DNA of 52,915 nt from assembly GCA_001000865.1 (NCBI GenBank), contig LCIE01000005.1:1-52915 (forward strand), read 5' to 3'. Below, piece by piece: positions 1-8,958 of this stretch (its first letter is position 1; every line of letters begins with the position of its first letter). The position numbers were made by a program, and so were the translations under genes. The notes under the pieces are model-generated. The model was not told the DNA's origin. It made no database searches and was given only the letters and a program-made list of their open reading frames with translations. The stretch comes from Candidatus Collierbacteria bacterium GW2011_GWC2_44_18. GTDB lineage: Bacteria; Patescibacteriota; Microgenomatia; UBA1400; MFAQ01.

Positions 1-15
1 TAACCGAATACTTTC

Positions 16-43
16 ATTAAACCAAATATTACCCGAATGTCAA
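16..43 (-). promoter_or_regulatory. Predicted promoter reading out of the left edge
   Basis: On the minus strand, TTGACA (38-43) and TTTAAT (16-21) are separated by 16 bases, which fits a sigma-70-type promoter driving a gene that begins left of the window. The spacer is nearly identical to that of the promoter before the BRO-like gene near 40045-40073 (shared core CGGGTAATATTTGGT). The driven gene cannot be seen. Confidence 0.5.
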
Positions 44-219
44 GCCACACACCCCTCGCTGGATGCCTGCCCGCCCGTGGAGGGGGACCATTTTCGAACC
101 ATTTTCATTAGGTTCTATCCTTTGATGCGGTCGACGGAGATGGTGCACTCCCCTATCAGGGCGGCGACTGCCTGGATTGCCACACCCGCCGCGCGGTGGG
201 TTCGCAATGACGAAGATGT
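44..219. repeat. Intergenic region after ftsZ with dispersed palindromic repeat
   Basis: No ORF is supported here. Positions 171-212 carry a repeat unit starting CCTGGATTGCC and ending TCGCAATGACG around a GC-rich inner palindrome. Related units occur at 12870-12907, 36689-36729 and 36791-36831. A second possible hairpin pairs CCCCTC (52-57) with GAGGGG (80-85). The unit abuts the ftsZ stop codon, so it may protect or end the dcw transcript, but no U-tract is present. Confidence 0.6.
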
Positions 220-1380
220 TTAGAACTTGTTGCGAAGGAAGGTGGGTATGTCGAGATCGTCCTCGATACTGACCTCGTCATGCTGAAGTTTGTATTTACC
301 GGCAGGAGAACTCTTGGGAGGATCAACTATCTCTGAAGTTGAGTCTTGGGGTGCTGATGTGGATTCGGAAACGATCGGTTTAAAGTAAGTATTGGAAGGG
401 GCGGTAGAATTAAAGTGACGAATACTATCGAAGCCGGCGGCAATCACGGAAATTTGAATGTCCTCCCCTAGATCTTCTCTAATGGTAGTACCAAAAATGA
501 TATTAGCGTCCGGATCGGCAGATTGTGTGATGATAGAGGAAGCTTCATTAATTTCCGAAAGGGTCAGGTTCTCTCCTCCCGCGATGTTAAAGAGGATGCC
601 TTTGGCGCCATCTATACTTACCTCAAGTAATGGAGAACTAATGGCGGCATTGGCAGCAATAATAGCCCGTTTTTCTCCGGACGAACGACCAACCCCCATG
701 AGAGCGGAACCGGCGTTGGTCATGACCGATTTTACGTCTGCAAAATCAACGTTTACAAGCCCAGGAATAGTAATTAAGTCAGAGATACTTTGAACTCCTT
801 GTCCGAGAACCGAATCGGCCGTTTTGAAAGCATCCAGAAGAGTTTGATCCTTCTTGACCACGTCCATAAGTCTTTGGTTAGGAATGATTATCAGTGTATC
901 GACATTTTCCTTTAGCTTTTCAATCCCCTCTTCAGCCTGTACTCTGCGGCGAGCTCCCTCAAAAAGAAACGGCTTGGTCACGACCGCGACTGTAAGAGCC
1001 CCGATATCTTTTTTGGCGATTTCGGCGATAATCGGTGCGGCACCAGTACCGGTACCGCCACCTTCGCCGGCAGTGATAAAGATCATATCGGCTCCTGAGA
1101 GAACTTCCTTAATTTTTTCCCGGGATTCTTCTGCGGCCATTTGGCCCACCTCCGGATTTGACCCTGATCCAAGCCCTTTGGTGCTTTTTTCACCAATTTG
1201 TAATTTTATATCGGCATTACTAGCCAACAAAGCTTGCATGTCGGTATTTACAGCAATAAACTCAACGCCCTTGATTTTTCCGGAAGAGATCATAGAATTG
1301 ATGGCGTTATTGCCGCCTCCACCAACTCCAAGAACTTTGATCTTGGCAAAAGTATTTGTATCTGGTTTGACTAGACCCAC
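220..1380 (-). CDS. ftsZ: Cell division protein FtsZ
   Basis: FtsZ is the tubulin-like GTPase that polymerises into the cytokinetic Z-ring at the inner face of the membrane. The 386 residues have the expected layout: an N-terminal nucleotide-binding segment ([10 protein letters not shown], about residue 18), the tubulin signature loop GGGTGTGA (about 107-114), a GTPase domain to about residue 315, a variable linker, and a conserved C-terminal tail ([13 protein letters not shown]) of the kind that binds FtsA. It is the last gene of the dcw run, one base after ftsA, with a repeat element right after its stop. Length is normal for the family. Confidence 0.98.
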   Translation of the reverse strand: MGLVKPDTNTFAKIKVLGVGGGGNNAINSMISSGKIKGVEFIAVNTDMQALLASNADIKLQIGEKSTKGLGSGSNPEVGQMAAEESREKIKEVLSGADMIFITAGEGGGTGTGAAPIIAEIAKKDIGALTVAVVTKPFLFEGARRRVQAEEGIEKLKENVDTLIIIPNQRLMDVVKKDQTLLDAFKTADSVLGQGVQSISDLITIPGLVNVDFADVKSVMTNAGSALMGVGRSSGEKRAIIAANAAISSPLLEVSIDGAKGILFNIAGGENLTLSEINEASSIITQSADPDANIIFGTTIREDLGEDIQISVIAAGFDSIRHFNSTAPSNTYFKPIVSESTSAPQDSTSEIVDPPKSSPAGKYKLQHDEVSIEDDLDIPTFLRNKF

Positions 1381-1381
1381 T

Positions 1382-2656
1382 TTATGGTAAGAAAGATTTT
1401 ATAAATTCAACCGCCTTCCCAACAAATTGTTTGCCGGGAATTCTCTTTATCATACCAGATAGCTTTATTCCACTAGAGGGAATTTCATCTTTTCTTTTGT
1501 AGCCGTAAAGAACCAATCCAACAACGACTGAGGAGATCGGGGTGGATATTTCTTCGACCATCCCGGATAAACCGTTTGGGGTTCCAATTTTGGCTGGTAG
1601 CTGCATAACTCTTCGACAACTTTCAGTACAATTAATAGTAAGAGAACCGCCACCGGTTAAAACAACACCGGCGGGTGTCTGACCTTCAAGCCCTGATTGT
1701 TTGAAAGTATTGTTCACCATGGAAAAAATTTCATTCAGGCGTGGCCTAATAATACCTTCACTGATAGTTTTGCGGGAAACTTTTTTGACGTCTTCGCTGA
1801 TACCGAGCTTCAGAAGATCTATTTCATCTGTGACTTTTTGTTCATCCTCGTCCCTTTCATGTTTTGGACGACTAACGAAATGTTTAATTTTTTCCGCACT
1901 GTCGACACTTATCTGTAGGCCGATGGCAATGTCGTCAGTAATTTTCTTGGCTCCAATAGGAAGTACCGATGAATAAACACACGATCCTTCAAGATAAATA
2001 CAGACGCTGGTAGTGCCGCCTCCGATATCCACCAGAATTACACCAAGCTCCTTGTCGGTTTCGGACAACACAGACTCTGCCGATGCTAATCCGGTGAAGA
2101 CCAGGCCAGAAACGTTGGCTCCTAGCTCACTGACACACCTGGTAACATTCTTGATTGAAGGCGAAAGACCGGTAATAAGGTGGGCCTCAGTTTCCAAACG
2201 AACACCGGACATACCCGTAGGGTCTTTAATACCTTTTTGACTATCAACAATAAACTCTATTGGTAACACGTGGATAATTTCTCGCGAACTGGGAAGGGAA
2301 ACGGCTCTGGCGGCTTCGATTACTCTAAAGACATCTTCTGAAGTAATTTCTTCTTCTGCCTCTCTAATCGCTACTAGGCCGTGAGAGTTCTGGGAAGCAA
2401 TCTGCTCCCCCGAAATTGAGACATAGGCTGCATCAACACCAATACCGGCCATTCGTTCGGCAGACTCGACACAATCGGTAATGGCACTGACACACTCTTC
2501 AATGTTGACTATTTGGCCTTTGCGAACTCCCTTACTGGGTACCGTAGCAACACCAACAACATTTATTTTTGAACTATCCTGCGATGGTACTGAGATCAAA
2601 CAAGTTATTTTGCTCGACCCTATATCTATTGCATTTATCCCCTGCATTTTTGCCAT
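1382..2656 (-). CDS. ftsA: Cell division protein FtsA
   Basis: FtsA is an actin-fold ATPase that tethers FtsZ filaments to the membrane. The 424-residue protein shows the phosphate-1 motif ([12 protein letters not shown] near the N-terminus), the phosphate-2 motif (VDIGGGTT, about 211-218), the adenosine loop (VLTGGGSLT) and a C-terminal segment ending [14 protein letters not shown] that can form the amphipathic membrane-targeting helix. The SHS2 (1C) insertion lies at about 85-165. It sits between ftsQ and ftsZ with one-base gaps, the classical order. Confidence 0.96.
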   Translation of the reverse strand: MAKMQGINAIDIGSSKITCLISVPSQDSSKINVVGVATVPSKGVRKGQIVNIEECVSAITDCVESAERMAGIGVDAAYVSISGEQIASQNSHGLVAIREAEEEITSEDVFRVIEAARAVSLPSSREIIHVLPIEFIVDSQKGIKDPTGMSGVRLETEAHLITGLSPSIKNVTRCVSELGANVSGLVFTGLASAESVLSETDKELGVILVDIGGGTTSVCIYLEGSCVYSSVLPIGAKKITDDIAIGLQISVDSAEKIKHFVSRPKHERDEDEQKVTDEIDLLKLGISEDVKKVSRKTISEGIIRPRLNEIFSMVNNTFKQSGLEGQTPAGVVLTGGGSLTINCTESCRRVMQLPAKIGTPNGLSGMVEEISTPISSVVVGLVLYGYKRKDEIPSSGIKLSGMIKRIPGKQFVGKAVEFIKSFLP

Positions 2657-2657
2657 A

Positions 2658-3449
2658 TTATCTTATGATAGGGTTTTTAAATCGTAAATCAACCACTTTG
2701 GCATCTTTCTTAAGAGTAACAAGATAAGAGTAGGACTTAATTGCCTCACTTACTCGGCCCTCATCGAAAGGTACAGTAACAATAATATCAGGTTGGCCCG
2801 TCTGACTCAAGAAAACTCTCTGACCCAGGATGAGAATCGTCTTAACGTTAAGATATTTGTTTACTATTTTTATGAACCGATAAAGAGATCTGACCGTCTC
2901 TTCGTCCGGCTTTTTGGAAAGAATGTATTTTACCTTTGATTCATCCGTAGCCACCGGTGTCATACGACCATTATCCCATATACCAAAACTACTTGAGCTA
3001 GCGTTTTGGATATATGTCTCAAGTTCCTCTGAAGGTTTGGGCCAGTTGGCGGACTCGGTTGACCCAGGATCTGCATCCATTGAAATAATGGGTAAATCTT
3101 TAACTAGAAAAACCATCGTAAGGACAGGTGGATTGCCACCGTCCAAATTTACTTTGAGAGTGTTAAACATTTTAAAACCAATACCGACTTTTTCGGCCGA
3201 TAACAAATCGACCAGCTCTCTCGATAGCTGTTTTTGGTTCAAGAATAGAACGTTTGAACCGATTAATTTATCCAGTTTTTGGATTATTTCCGGCGGACAG
3301 AGTTCCCAATTGATTTGACACTCAGTTTTGTTGATAATGAAGAGACTGTTAGCTAGAAAAAGAAACAATATAAATAATAAGAGTGGGAGGAGGCTCTTGA
3401 AACGTTTAGATCGATTGACGGATGATTTGGGCAATTTTGTCAGCAGCAT
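2658..3449 (-). CDS. ftsQ: FtsQ-like division protein
   Basis: This 263-residue protein has a short basic cytoplasmic tail, one membrane helix (about 21-38) and an extracytoplasmic region of about 220 residues, the FtsQ/DivIB topology. Position between murG and ftsA is the main support; sequence conservation is weak and I cannot point to clear POTRA motifs. The ATG at 3449 lies inside the end of murG, a 44-base overlap; an in-frame TTG at codon 6 would shorten it. FtsQ links FtsL/FtsB to the division ring. Confidence 0.75.
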   Translation of the reverse strand: MLLTKLPKSSVNRSKRFKSLLPLLLFILFLFLANSLFIINKTECQINWELCPPEIIQKLDKLIGSNVLFLNQKQLSRELVDLLSAEKVGIGFKMFNTLKVNLDGGNPPVLTMVFLVKDLPIISMDADPGSTESANWPKPSEELETYIQNASSSSFGIWDNGRMTPVATDESKVKYILSKKPDEETVRSLYRFIKIVNKYLNVKTILILGQRVFLSQTGQPDIIVTVPFDEGRVSEAIKSYSYLVTLKKDAKVVDLRFKNPIIR

Positions 3450-4476
3450 TGGTTACTAGTTTGACGGAAGCTTTTTTTACAGGCTTCTTAGATAATTCTA
3501 TGATAGCTTGATATAAACTGTCCGGAGTCAAATCCTTTTCCTCTAAGATTGAGCTGCCAATCTCCTTAGCGGCCAATTGGGCGTTGAGATACTGCTCGTT
3601 GTGAGAAACCCAAGATATTGGTATCAGGACCGCCTTTTTGCCAAGCACCATCAGCTCGTAGACGGTATGCGCCCCCGACCTACTAACGATGATCGAAGCA
3701 GAACGAATGTAAGTAGCCGCCTCTTCCGCAAAGAAATAGGGCGCATAAATATAACGATTCTTATATTCTCCGAGTTTTTCTTTGGTTCGTCTAGCCCGTT
3801 CCAAATCTTTGGTCAAAGTGCTTGAACCTGTCTGATGAATCACGGTGAACCTTTCTACCAATTTGGAAACTATCGGGAAAATTGCTTGGTTGATGAGATG
3901 AGATCCTTGTTTGCCACATGTTATATAAATTAATTTGGGGTCAAATTTTTTAGAGTATTTATTATTAAGTAATGCCTTCCTAATGGGCAAGCCGACCACC
4001 TCTGATTTACCTTCAGGGAAATTAGGAAGAGAAGAAGTATGTGTCAGAAGAATTTTACTTACAAAAGGGGTGATGGCTTTGTTTGCCCAACCTGAGATTA
4101 CGGTTTGTTCGTGAGTGATGGAAGGTATTCGGAGAAGCCAGCCTACGATAACTACCGGTACCGAAAGATAGCCGCCGGAAGAAAATATCAGGGCAGGCCG
4201 ATAGCTAAGGAGATAAACAAGGGACTGGAGGAAACCAAAAACTATTTTTAGCCACTCCGTGATATCAATTTTTTTGTAAAACTTACCGGTTTTTAGTTCT
4301 AAGAACTTAATACCGGTGCCGGTAATTTCCTGATATTCGGCAGACAAACTTTTTTCACCACGAGCGGTAAATTTGTGTCCGATCCAGATAATTCTAAAAC
4401 CGTCTTTTTTAAGAATCTTGGCCACTTCAAGTGCACTATTATGATGACCTCCGGTAAAAATAATAAGTGGCTTCAT
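3406..4476 (-). CDS. murG: MurG-like UDP-GlcNAc:lipid I N-acetylglucosaminyltransferase
   Basis: MurG turns lipid I into lipid II at the cytoplasmic membrane face. The 356 residues form a GT-B protein. The acceptor-side motif HEQTVISGWANKAI (about 122-135) matches the family HEQN-x-x-x-G-x-A-N, and the donor-side motif SRSGAHTVYEL plus a downstream HNEQYLNA matches the UDP-GlcNAc site. The N-terminal glycine loop is FTGGHHNSA instead of the usual GGTGGH-x-x-PA. It overlaps ftsW by four bases (ATGA) and ftsQ by 44 bases. Function is well supported by motif and position. Confidence 0.9.
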   Translation of the reverse strand: MKPLIIFTGGHHNSALEVAKILKKDGFRIIWIGHKFTARGEKSLSAEYQEITGTGIKFLELKTGKFYKKIDITEWLKIVFGFLQSLVYLLSYRPALIFSSGGYLSVPVVIVGWLLRIPSITHEQTVISGWANKAITPFVSKILLTHTSSLPNFPEGKSEVVGLPIRKALLNNKYSKKFDPKLIYITCGKQGSHLINQAIFPIVSKLVERFTVIHQTGSSTLTKDLERARRTKEKLGEYKNRYIYAPYFFAEEAATYIRSASIIVSRSGAHTVYELMVLGKKAVLIPISWVSHNEQYLNAQLAAKEIGSSILEEKDLTPDSLYQAIIELSKKPVKKASVKLVTNAADKIAQIIRQSI

Positions 4477-5546
4477 AACCTTTTGGATAAATTAATTAAT
4501 ACACCGAGAGCAATAAAATTGGTTACCAAGGATGATCCGCCATAGGATATCAACGGGAGAGGTATGCCCGTTAGAGGGGTTAAGGCCACCATAGAGCTTA
4601 AATTTACAAATATTTGTAATAAAAATAAGAGAGAGATAGCGCTGCCAAGTAGTTTATCAAACTTATCACCCGCAGACAAAGAAACCTTGAAAGATGCCAA
4701 CGTTAAGCCCACTAGAACGATTATAAACAAAGTACTTCCTATGAACCCAAATTCTTCAGCAATGATAACAAAGATAGAATCGGTGGTTGCCTCCGGAAGG
4801 TAGGCATATTTCTGGCGAGATCGGCCGAGCCCAACTCCGCTCATACCGCCTGAACCAAGACCATAAAGAACTTGGTTGATGTGATAAGAAGAGCCTAAAG
4901 GGTCACTGGTGGGATCCATAAAAGTCTTAACCCGAGTTAAACGATAAGGAGAGGATAAGATAAGCAAAGAGATGGCAGCCAGGAGAATCGCACTAAATAA
5001 TAAAATCTCCTTCAGCTTGGCGCCGGAAAGGTAATAGGTCAGGAATGATACCCCAATAATGATAATGGAGGTACCCAAATCAGGCTGTAGCATAATCAGA
5101 AGTGAGTTAAGACCAACAAGAAGAAGAAACTGCTTGATATTCCTATCCACTTCTAGCCATTTGGCGAGATAGATAGCAAAAGAAATTTTCAGAAGTTCAG
5201 ATGGTTGTAGAATTGCCGGGCCGAGTACTAGCCATCTTCTGGCGCCCATAAATTTTGAACCAATTCCAGGGATCAGGACCAGAACCATTAATAAAAGAGT
5301 AACTCCATACAAGAGATGGGCGTTCTTTTTGATCCAGGGTATCGGTATATTAGAAGTGATCAACGCAGCAATGATTCCAACAATTAACCAAAGTGCTTGC
5401 TGCTTAACGTAATGAAATTTATCGCCAAAAGTGCGATATGCATCTATTACGGAGGCATCATATATTGCCAACAATCCAAAACAGGCAACGATGATGCCTG
5501 TAAAAAGAATTGCCAAAGGCAGCCTGTTTTTTGAATCTTTTCTCAT
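4473..5546 (-). CDS. ftsW: FtsW, SEDS peptidoglycan glycosyltransferase
   Basis: SEDS-family polytopic enzyme that polymerises lipid II at the septum with FtsI. I start it at the ATG at 5546 (MRKDSKNRLPLAILF) because this lies two bases after the mraY stop; the longer ORF start would run 85 bases into mraY. This gives 357 residues and about ten membrane helices. Diagnostic segments are PSELLKISFAIYLAKW (about 134-149), LQPDLGTS (catalytic Asp loop) and a C-terminal GIPLPLISYGGSSL. It overlaps murG by ATGA. Confidence 0.95.
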   Translation of the reverse strand: MRKDSKNRLPLAILFTGIIVACFGLLAIYDASVIDAYRTFGDKFHYVKQQALWLIVGIIAALITSNIPIPWIKKNAHLLYGVTLLLMVLVLIPGIGSKFMGARRWLVLGPAILQPSELLKISFAIYLAKWLEVDRNIKQFLLLVGLNSLLIMLQPDLGTSIIIIGVSFLTYYLSGAKLKEILLFSAILLAAISLLILSSPYRLTRVKTFMDPTSDPLGSSYHINQVLYGLGSGGMSGVGLGRSRQKYAYLPEATTDSIFVIIAEEFGFIGSTLFIIVLVGLTLASFKVSLSAGDKFDKLLGSAISLLFLLQIFVNLSSMVALTPLTGIPLPLISYGGSSLVTNFIALGVLINLSKRL

Positions 5547-5548
5547 GG

Positions 5549-6574
5549 CTAAATAATGGATAACCAGATTCCAAATATAACGAGCATAATGCCGACCAAC
5601 CAGGCTCTTTGGACAATTTTTGGTTCCGACCAACCGATTTTGAGAAGCAAGTAATGTAGAGGGGCGATGGGAAATATCCGACGGTGAAAGAATTTAACCC
5701 AGAGGATTTGTAATAAACTACTAAAACCGTCAACCAAGAATGGCAATCCGACTATCATCAGGGCAACTACTTTGCCGGTGAGGAGTCCGACCATGGCAAA
5801 GGTGGCTCCAAAAGCCAGAGCCCCCACATCTCCCATAAAGAGACGCGCCGGGAATACATTAAAATACAGAAAAGCGATTAACCCACCGAGCCAAAGAGCA
5901 ATAAAGATGGAAAGTGGGGTATCTAATATGGAAGTCGACAGTATTAAAAAACCAAAAAGAGAGATCATGAGGAGGCCAGATGCCAGACCGTCCATGCCAT
6001 CGGTAATATTGACCGCGTTCGCAAAGGCTACAATCAAAAAAGCGGAGGTGGGAATAAACCACAAACCAAAATGAATAACCCCAAAAAAGGGTATATGAAT
6101 GATGTCTATACCCAAATTAATAAACATCATGGCACCGATAATGAGACCAAGAACACCCTGAATTAAAAATTTATAGCTTGTTTTTAGTCCGGTATAACCC
6201 TCTTGTCTATCCAGTTCAAAAAATTTGATAATATCGTCGTATAGGCCGAGTAGACCGAAGGAAACGAAGGTAAAGAAAATGATGTTTATCTCGTCGTTGA
6301 TGGGATAAACATGAGTGATCTCAAAACCAAGTCTTCGAAGTAAAGGTAGGGTAAAAGCAAAGATAAAACTGGTTACTACCAGGATGAGGAGACCACCTCC
6401 TTCAGGTGTTCTAGCCTTGGATCTGATATGAACCGAGGCTTCGTCGGTTTTTTCTTCAGCTACAGCGGTGTGATTTTTGAAAAATTTTAGGTTATAGAGG
6501 AAATTTACAAAAGGAACAATCAGAAAGGCGTGAATGATAAACGAAGTAATTAGCACTCCAAGTAAGATATCCAT
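5549..6574 (-). CDS. mraY: MraY, phospho-MurNAc-pentapeptide transferase
   Basis: MraY moves phospho-MurNAc-pentapeptide to undecaprenyl phosphate, giving lipid I. The 341 residues form about ten membrane helices. Key elements are LYDDIIKF (DDxxK-type, Mg and lipid phosphate), NITDGMDGLASG (canonical NLTDGLDGLA) and FMGDVGALAFG (canonical FMGDTGS-x-ALG). The cytoplasmic loop usually reading APLHHHFE reads APLHYLLLKIGW here, so two of the three histidines are gone. It lies two bases after dgkA and two before ftsW. Confidence 0.92.
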   Translation of the reverse strand: MDILLGVLITSFIIHAFLIVPFVNFLYNLKFFKNHTAVAEEKTDEASVHIRSKARTPEGGGLLILVVTSFIFAFTLPLLRRLGFEITHVYPINDEINIIFFTFVSFGLLGLYDDIIKFFELDRQEGYTGLKTSYKFLIQGVLGLIIGAMMFINLGIDIIHIPFFGVIHFGLWFIPTSAFLIVAFANAVNITDGMDGLASGLLMISLFGFLILSTSILDTPLSIFIALWLGGLIAFLYFNVFPARLFMGDVGALAFGATFAMVGLLTGKVVALMIVGLPFLVDGFSSLLQILWVKFFHRRIFPIAPLHYLLLKIGWSEPKIVQRAWLVGIMLVIFGIWLSII

Positions 6575-6576
6575 AT

Positions 6577-6945
6577 TTACAACGCGCTAATTATCTTTGG
6601 TATAAAAATTAGCGATCCGACAATTAAGGCCATTGCGGCAGAAACCAAAACCAATCCTGCCGAGACATCTTTGGCAATACGGGCATCCTCCCTACGTTCC
6701 AGAGTAATGAGATCGACCATGGATTCGATGGAGGTATTGACCATTTCCGCCACCAGAACCATATTGACAGTGAAAACCAGGGTCAACCACTCGAAATAAG
6801 AGATCGAAAAATAGATTCCAAGAAGGACGGCACAAATAGTAGCCAAGAGATGGAAACGAAAGTTAGGCTGAGTTTTGACGTTATGAACAAAACCGTCAAT
6901 GGCGTGCGCGAAGGAGACCTTGTGGGCTCTAATTCTACTAAACAT
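6577..6945 (-). CDS. dgkA: Undecaprenol/diacylglycerol kinase (DgkA family)
   Basis: Small integral membrane kinase of 122 residues with three predicted helices. The signature segment is EMVNTSIESMVDLITLERREDARIAKD, split as EMVNTSIES (catalytic Glu) and the conserved Lys-Asp in AKDVSAGLVLVSA. In Gram-positive relatives such proteins phosphorylate undecaprenol, refilling the undecaprenyl phosphate pool that MraY uses. Its placement inside the dcw operon, between ftsI and mraY, supports the undecaprenol role over lipid recycling. Substrate choice is inference. Confidence 0.88.
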   Translation of the reverse strand: MFSRIRAHKVSFAHAIDGFVHNVKTQPNFRFHLLATICAVLLGIYFSISYFEWLTLVFTVNMVLVAEMVNTSIESMVDLITLERREDARIAKDVSAGLVLVSAAMALIVGSLIFIPKIISAL

Positions 6946-6972
6946 TAAATCTATTTTAATCTTTTTGGCGTT

Positions 6973-8646
6973 TTATAGCAAAAGTTGTTTGGCAATGCCA
7001 AACCAGAGCGGTGCCGCGGTTTCCGAACCCCACTGCGAGGTTTGAGGCTCTCTTAGAGAAACCAGCATGGTGTAGCGGGGATTCTGGGCCGGGAAAAACC
7101 CGATAAAACTGGCGATTGTTTTTTGGGGATCATAATGGCCTTCAATGGGAATTTGTGCTGTGCCTGTTTTCCCGGCCACGGACATACCCACTGGCTTAGC
7201 CCATTTGGCCTCTCCAGTGTCGACAGCCGTCACCATTATTTGAGTAATTTGAGAAACGGCTTCGGGTCCTAGGACCTCCCATGTGACAGGAGTACTCCCA
7301 TCAATTAGTGTGGGGCTAATATATTTGCCGTTGTTCGCGATCGTATTTAGAGCCGTGATCATTTGTATCGGAGTGATTGCTATTCCTTGGCCGAAGGAGT
7401 TGGTGGCCAAATCAATATCTCCATATTCTTTTCCATCGCGGATGGTTCCGGCGACCTCTTCCTGAATTTCAATACCGGTTTTACTACCAAACCCGTATTT
7501 CTTGAGATAATTGGAAAATTTGTCCGGCCCTAATTTGCGGGCGGCGAAAACCATCCCGGTATTATCGGAGTGAACAATAACGTTGGTCATATTTAACAAT
7601 GGATAGTATTTTTCATCCCATGTCTTGATGGAGTACTTACCGATGATGATTGGACCTGAACAGATGTCGCATTGAGTTTCCGGAGTAACAGTTTTTTCAT
7701 TTAGAGCCGCGGCCATAACTAGCGGCTTAAAGATGGATCCCGGCTCAAAGAGATCAGAGGTCATAGGATTTTTATAAACGCTTTTGCTGAAATCGGAAAA
7801 TTTTCCTGGATCGTAATTGGGATAGGCTGCCATAGCCCGAACTTTGCCGGTACTGACTTCCATGACGATTACGTTACCCGCTGATGCACCATAGCGGGCC
7901 AAACCTTCTTTTAACATATTTTCGACAAGGTATTGAACTTTTTTGTCGACGGTTGTGTTGATGGACTTACCTTCGACCGCATGAAGAAATTGATAGTTAC
8001 CAATCAGAATAGGGTTTCCTTCTCCATCCTTTTCGGTACGGATCTTCCCTTCGCGACCCTTGAGAAGCCTGTCAAAATAACCTTCGATGCCAAAATATCC
8101 CTGCTCTTGGCCAGCGGCATCCTGACCTACAAAGCCCAATATTTGAGCGGCCATACTGGACTCTGGATAAAAACGAACATATTCGTCTTCGAACCCTAGC
8201 CCGGCGATTTTATTACTTTCAATTTTTTCTTTTTCTTCGGCACTTAAATAGTGTTTGAGAGATACCCATTTTGAACTGAGGGATAAACGATCATGTAAAT
8301 ATTTCCGCAGATCACCTTCGGTACTGGCTTCTTGGTCTGGAGTGAGTGAAGAGAGTAACTGTTCGATTAAATCATTATCTGGGATAACAAGTTGAGGCTT
8401 GTAAATAAATAAGTGATAAAGATTTTTGGTGCCAGCCAATATGCCACCATCAGAGTCTAGAATGTTCCCCCTCTTCGCTTTTAGAATTGTGACCATTTGA
8501 TGCTGACGGTCGGACATTGCTTGAAGTTCTGGTCCGCGAAGAATCATCCAGTAAAACAAACGGGTTATAAGAATAAAAAAAACAATAGGAATTAGTAAGG
8601 TAATAACCCGAAGACGGTTATGCGTTGTCCCTAATTTATTTAACAT
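6973..8646 (-). CDS. ftsI: FtsI/PBP2-type septal transpeptidase
   Basis: Class B penicillin-binding protein that crosslinks septal peptidoglycan beside FtsW. The 557 residues comprise a short cytoplasmic start, one membrane helix (about 14-33), a dimerisation domain (about 50-210) and a transpeptidase domain. The three active-site motifs are visible: SIFK (in EPGSIFKPL, about 304), SDN (in VHSDNTG) and KTGT (in AGKTGTAQIP). No PASTA domain follows; the protein ends shortly after the transpeptidase fold. Four bases separate it from the ftsL-like gene. Confidence 0.95.
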   Translation of the reverse strand: MLNKLGTTHNRLRVITLLIPIVFFILITRLFYWMILRGPELQAMSDRQHQMVTILKAKRGNILDSDGGILAGTKNLYHLFIYKPQLVIPDNDLIEQLLSSLTPDQEASTEGDLRKYLHDRLSLSSKWVSLKHYLSAEEKEKIESNKIAGLGFEDEYVRFYPESSMAAQILGFVGQDAAGQEQGYFGIEGYFDRLLKGREGKIRTEKDGEGNPILIGNYQFLHAVEGKSINTTVDKKVQYLVENMLKEGLARYGASAGNVIVMEVSTGKVRAMAAYPNYDPGKFSDFSKSVYKNPMTSDLFEPGSIFKPLVMAAALNEKTVTPETQCDICSGPIIIGKYSIKTWDEKYYPLLNMTNVIVHSDNTGMVFAARKLGPDKFSNYLKKYGFGSKTGIEIQEEVAGTIRDGKEYGDIDLATNSFGQGIAITPIQMITALNTIANNGKYISPTLIDGSTPVTWEVLGPEAVSQITQIMVTAVDTGEAKWAKPVGMSVAGKTGTAQIPIEGHYDPQKTIASFIGFFPAQNPRYTMLVSLREPQTSQWGSETAAPLWFGIAKQLLL

Positions 8647-8649
8647 GAA

Positions 8650-8958
8650 TTATCTGGAGGCAAAAGTAGAAGTGGCAGGAACAAAAACAATACTTTTTGA
8701 CCTAATAAATCCACGATCTTCAGCCTGCCTTTCGAGACTAGAGAGAGTGGTGGATTCCTCTATCATAACAGATAGTTTTTGATTCTCTTTTTCCAATTTT
8801 AGCGTCTCGGTTTCTGATTCACTCACGGCAAAACCTTGGGTTGACAGGACGTTGGTACCGACGAGATTGATGGCGGCCAGGCCAAACAAGATGACGCCCG
8901 AAAAAATGAGGACTGTTTTATAACTAAATAATTTTTTTTGCGAATCGTAGTTTGGCAC
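8650..8958 (-). CDS. ftsL: FtsL-like small division protein
   Basis: A 102-residue bitopic protein: a cytoplasmic start of about 13 residues, one membrane helix (about 14-32) and an extracytoplasmic coiled coil (about 45-75, rich in Glu, Leu and Lys heptads). This is the FtsL/FtsB (septum formation initiator) layout, and the slot between rsmH and ftsI is the usual place of ftsL. Sequence alone cannot separate FtsL from FtsB/DivIC. Its start overlaps the end of rsmH by 35 bases, so translation is probably coupled. Confidence 0.7.
   Translation of the reverse strand: MPNYDSQKKLFSYKTVLIFSGVILFGLAAINLVGTNVLSTQGFAVSESETETLKLEKENQKLSVMIEESTTLSSLERQAEDRGFIRSKSIVFVPATSTFASR

Noticed and set aside
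854-1390. 178-codon plus-strand ORF opposite ftsZ
   Set aside because: Shadow of the well-supported ftsZ frame; low-complexity Pro/Ser-rich composition with no start signal.
5547-5633. N-terminal extension of FtsW in the ORF track
   Set aside because: It lies inside mraY and has no membrane-protein character; the ATG at 5546 follows the mraY stop by two bases.
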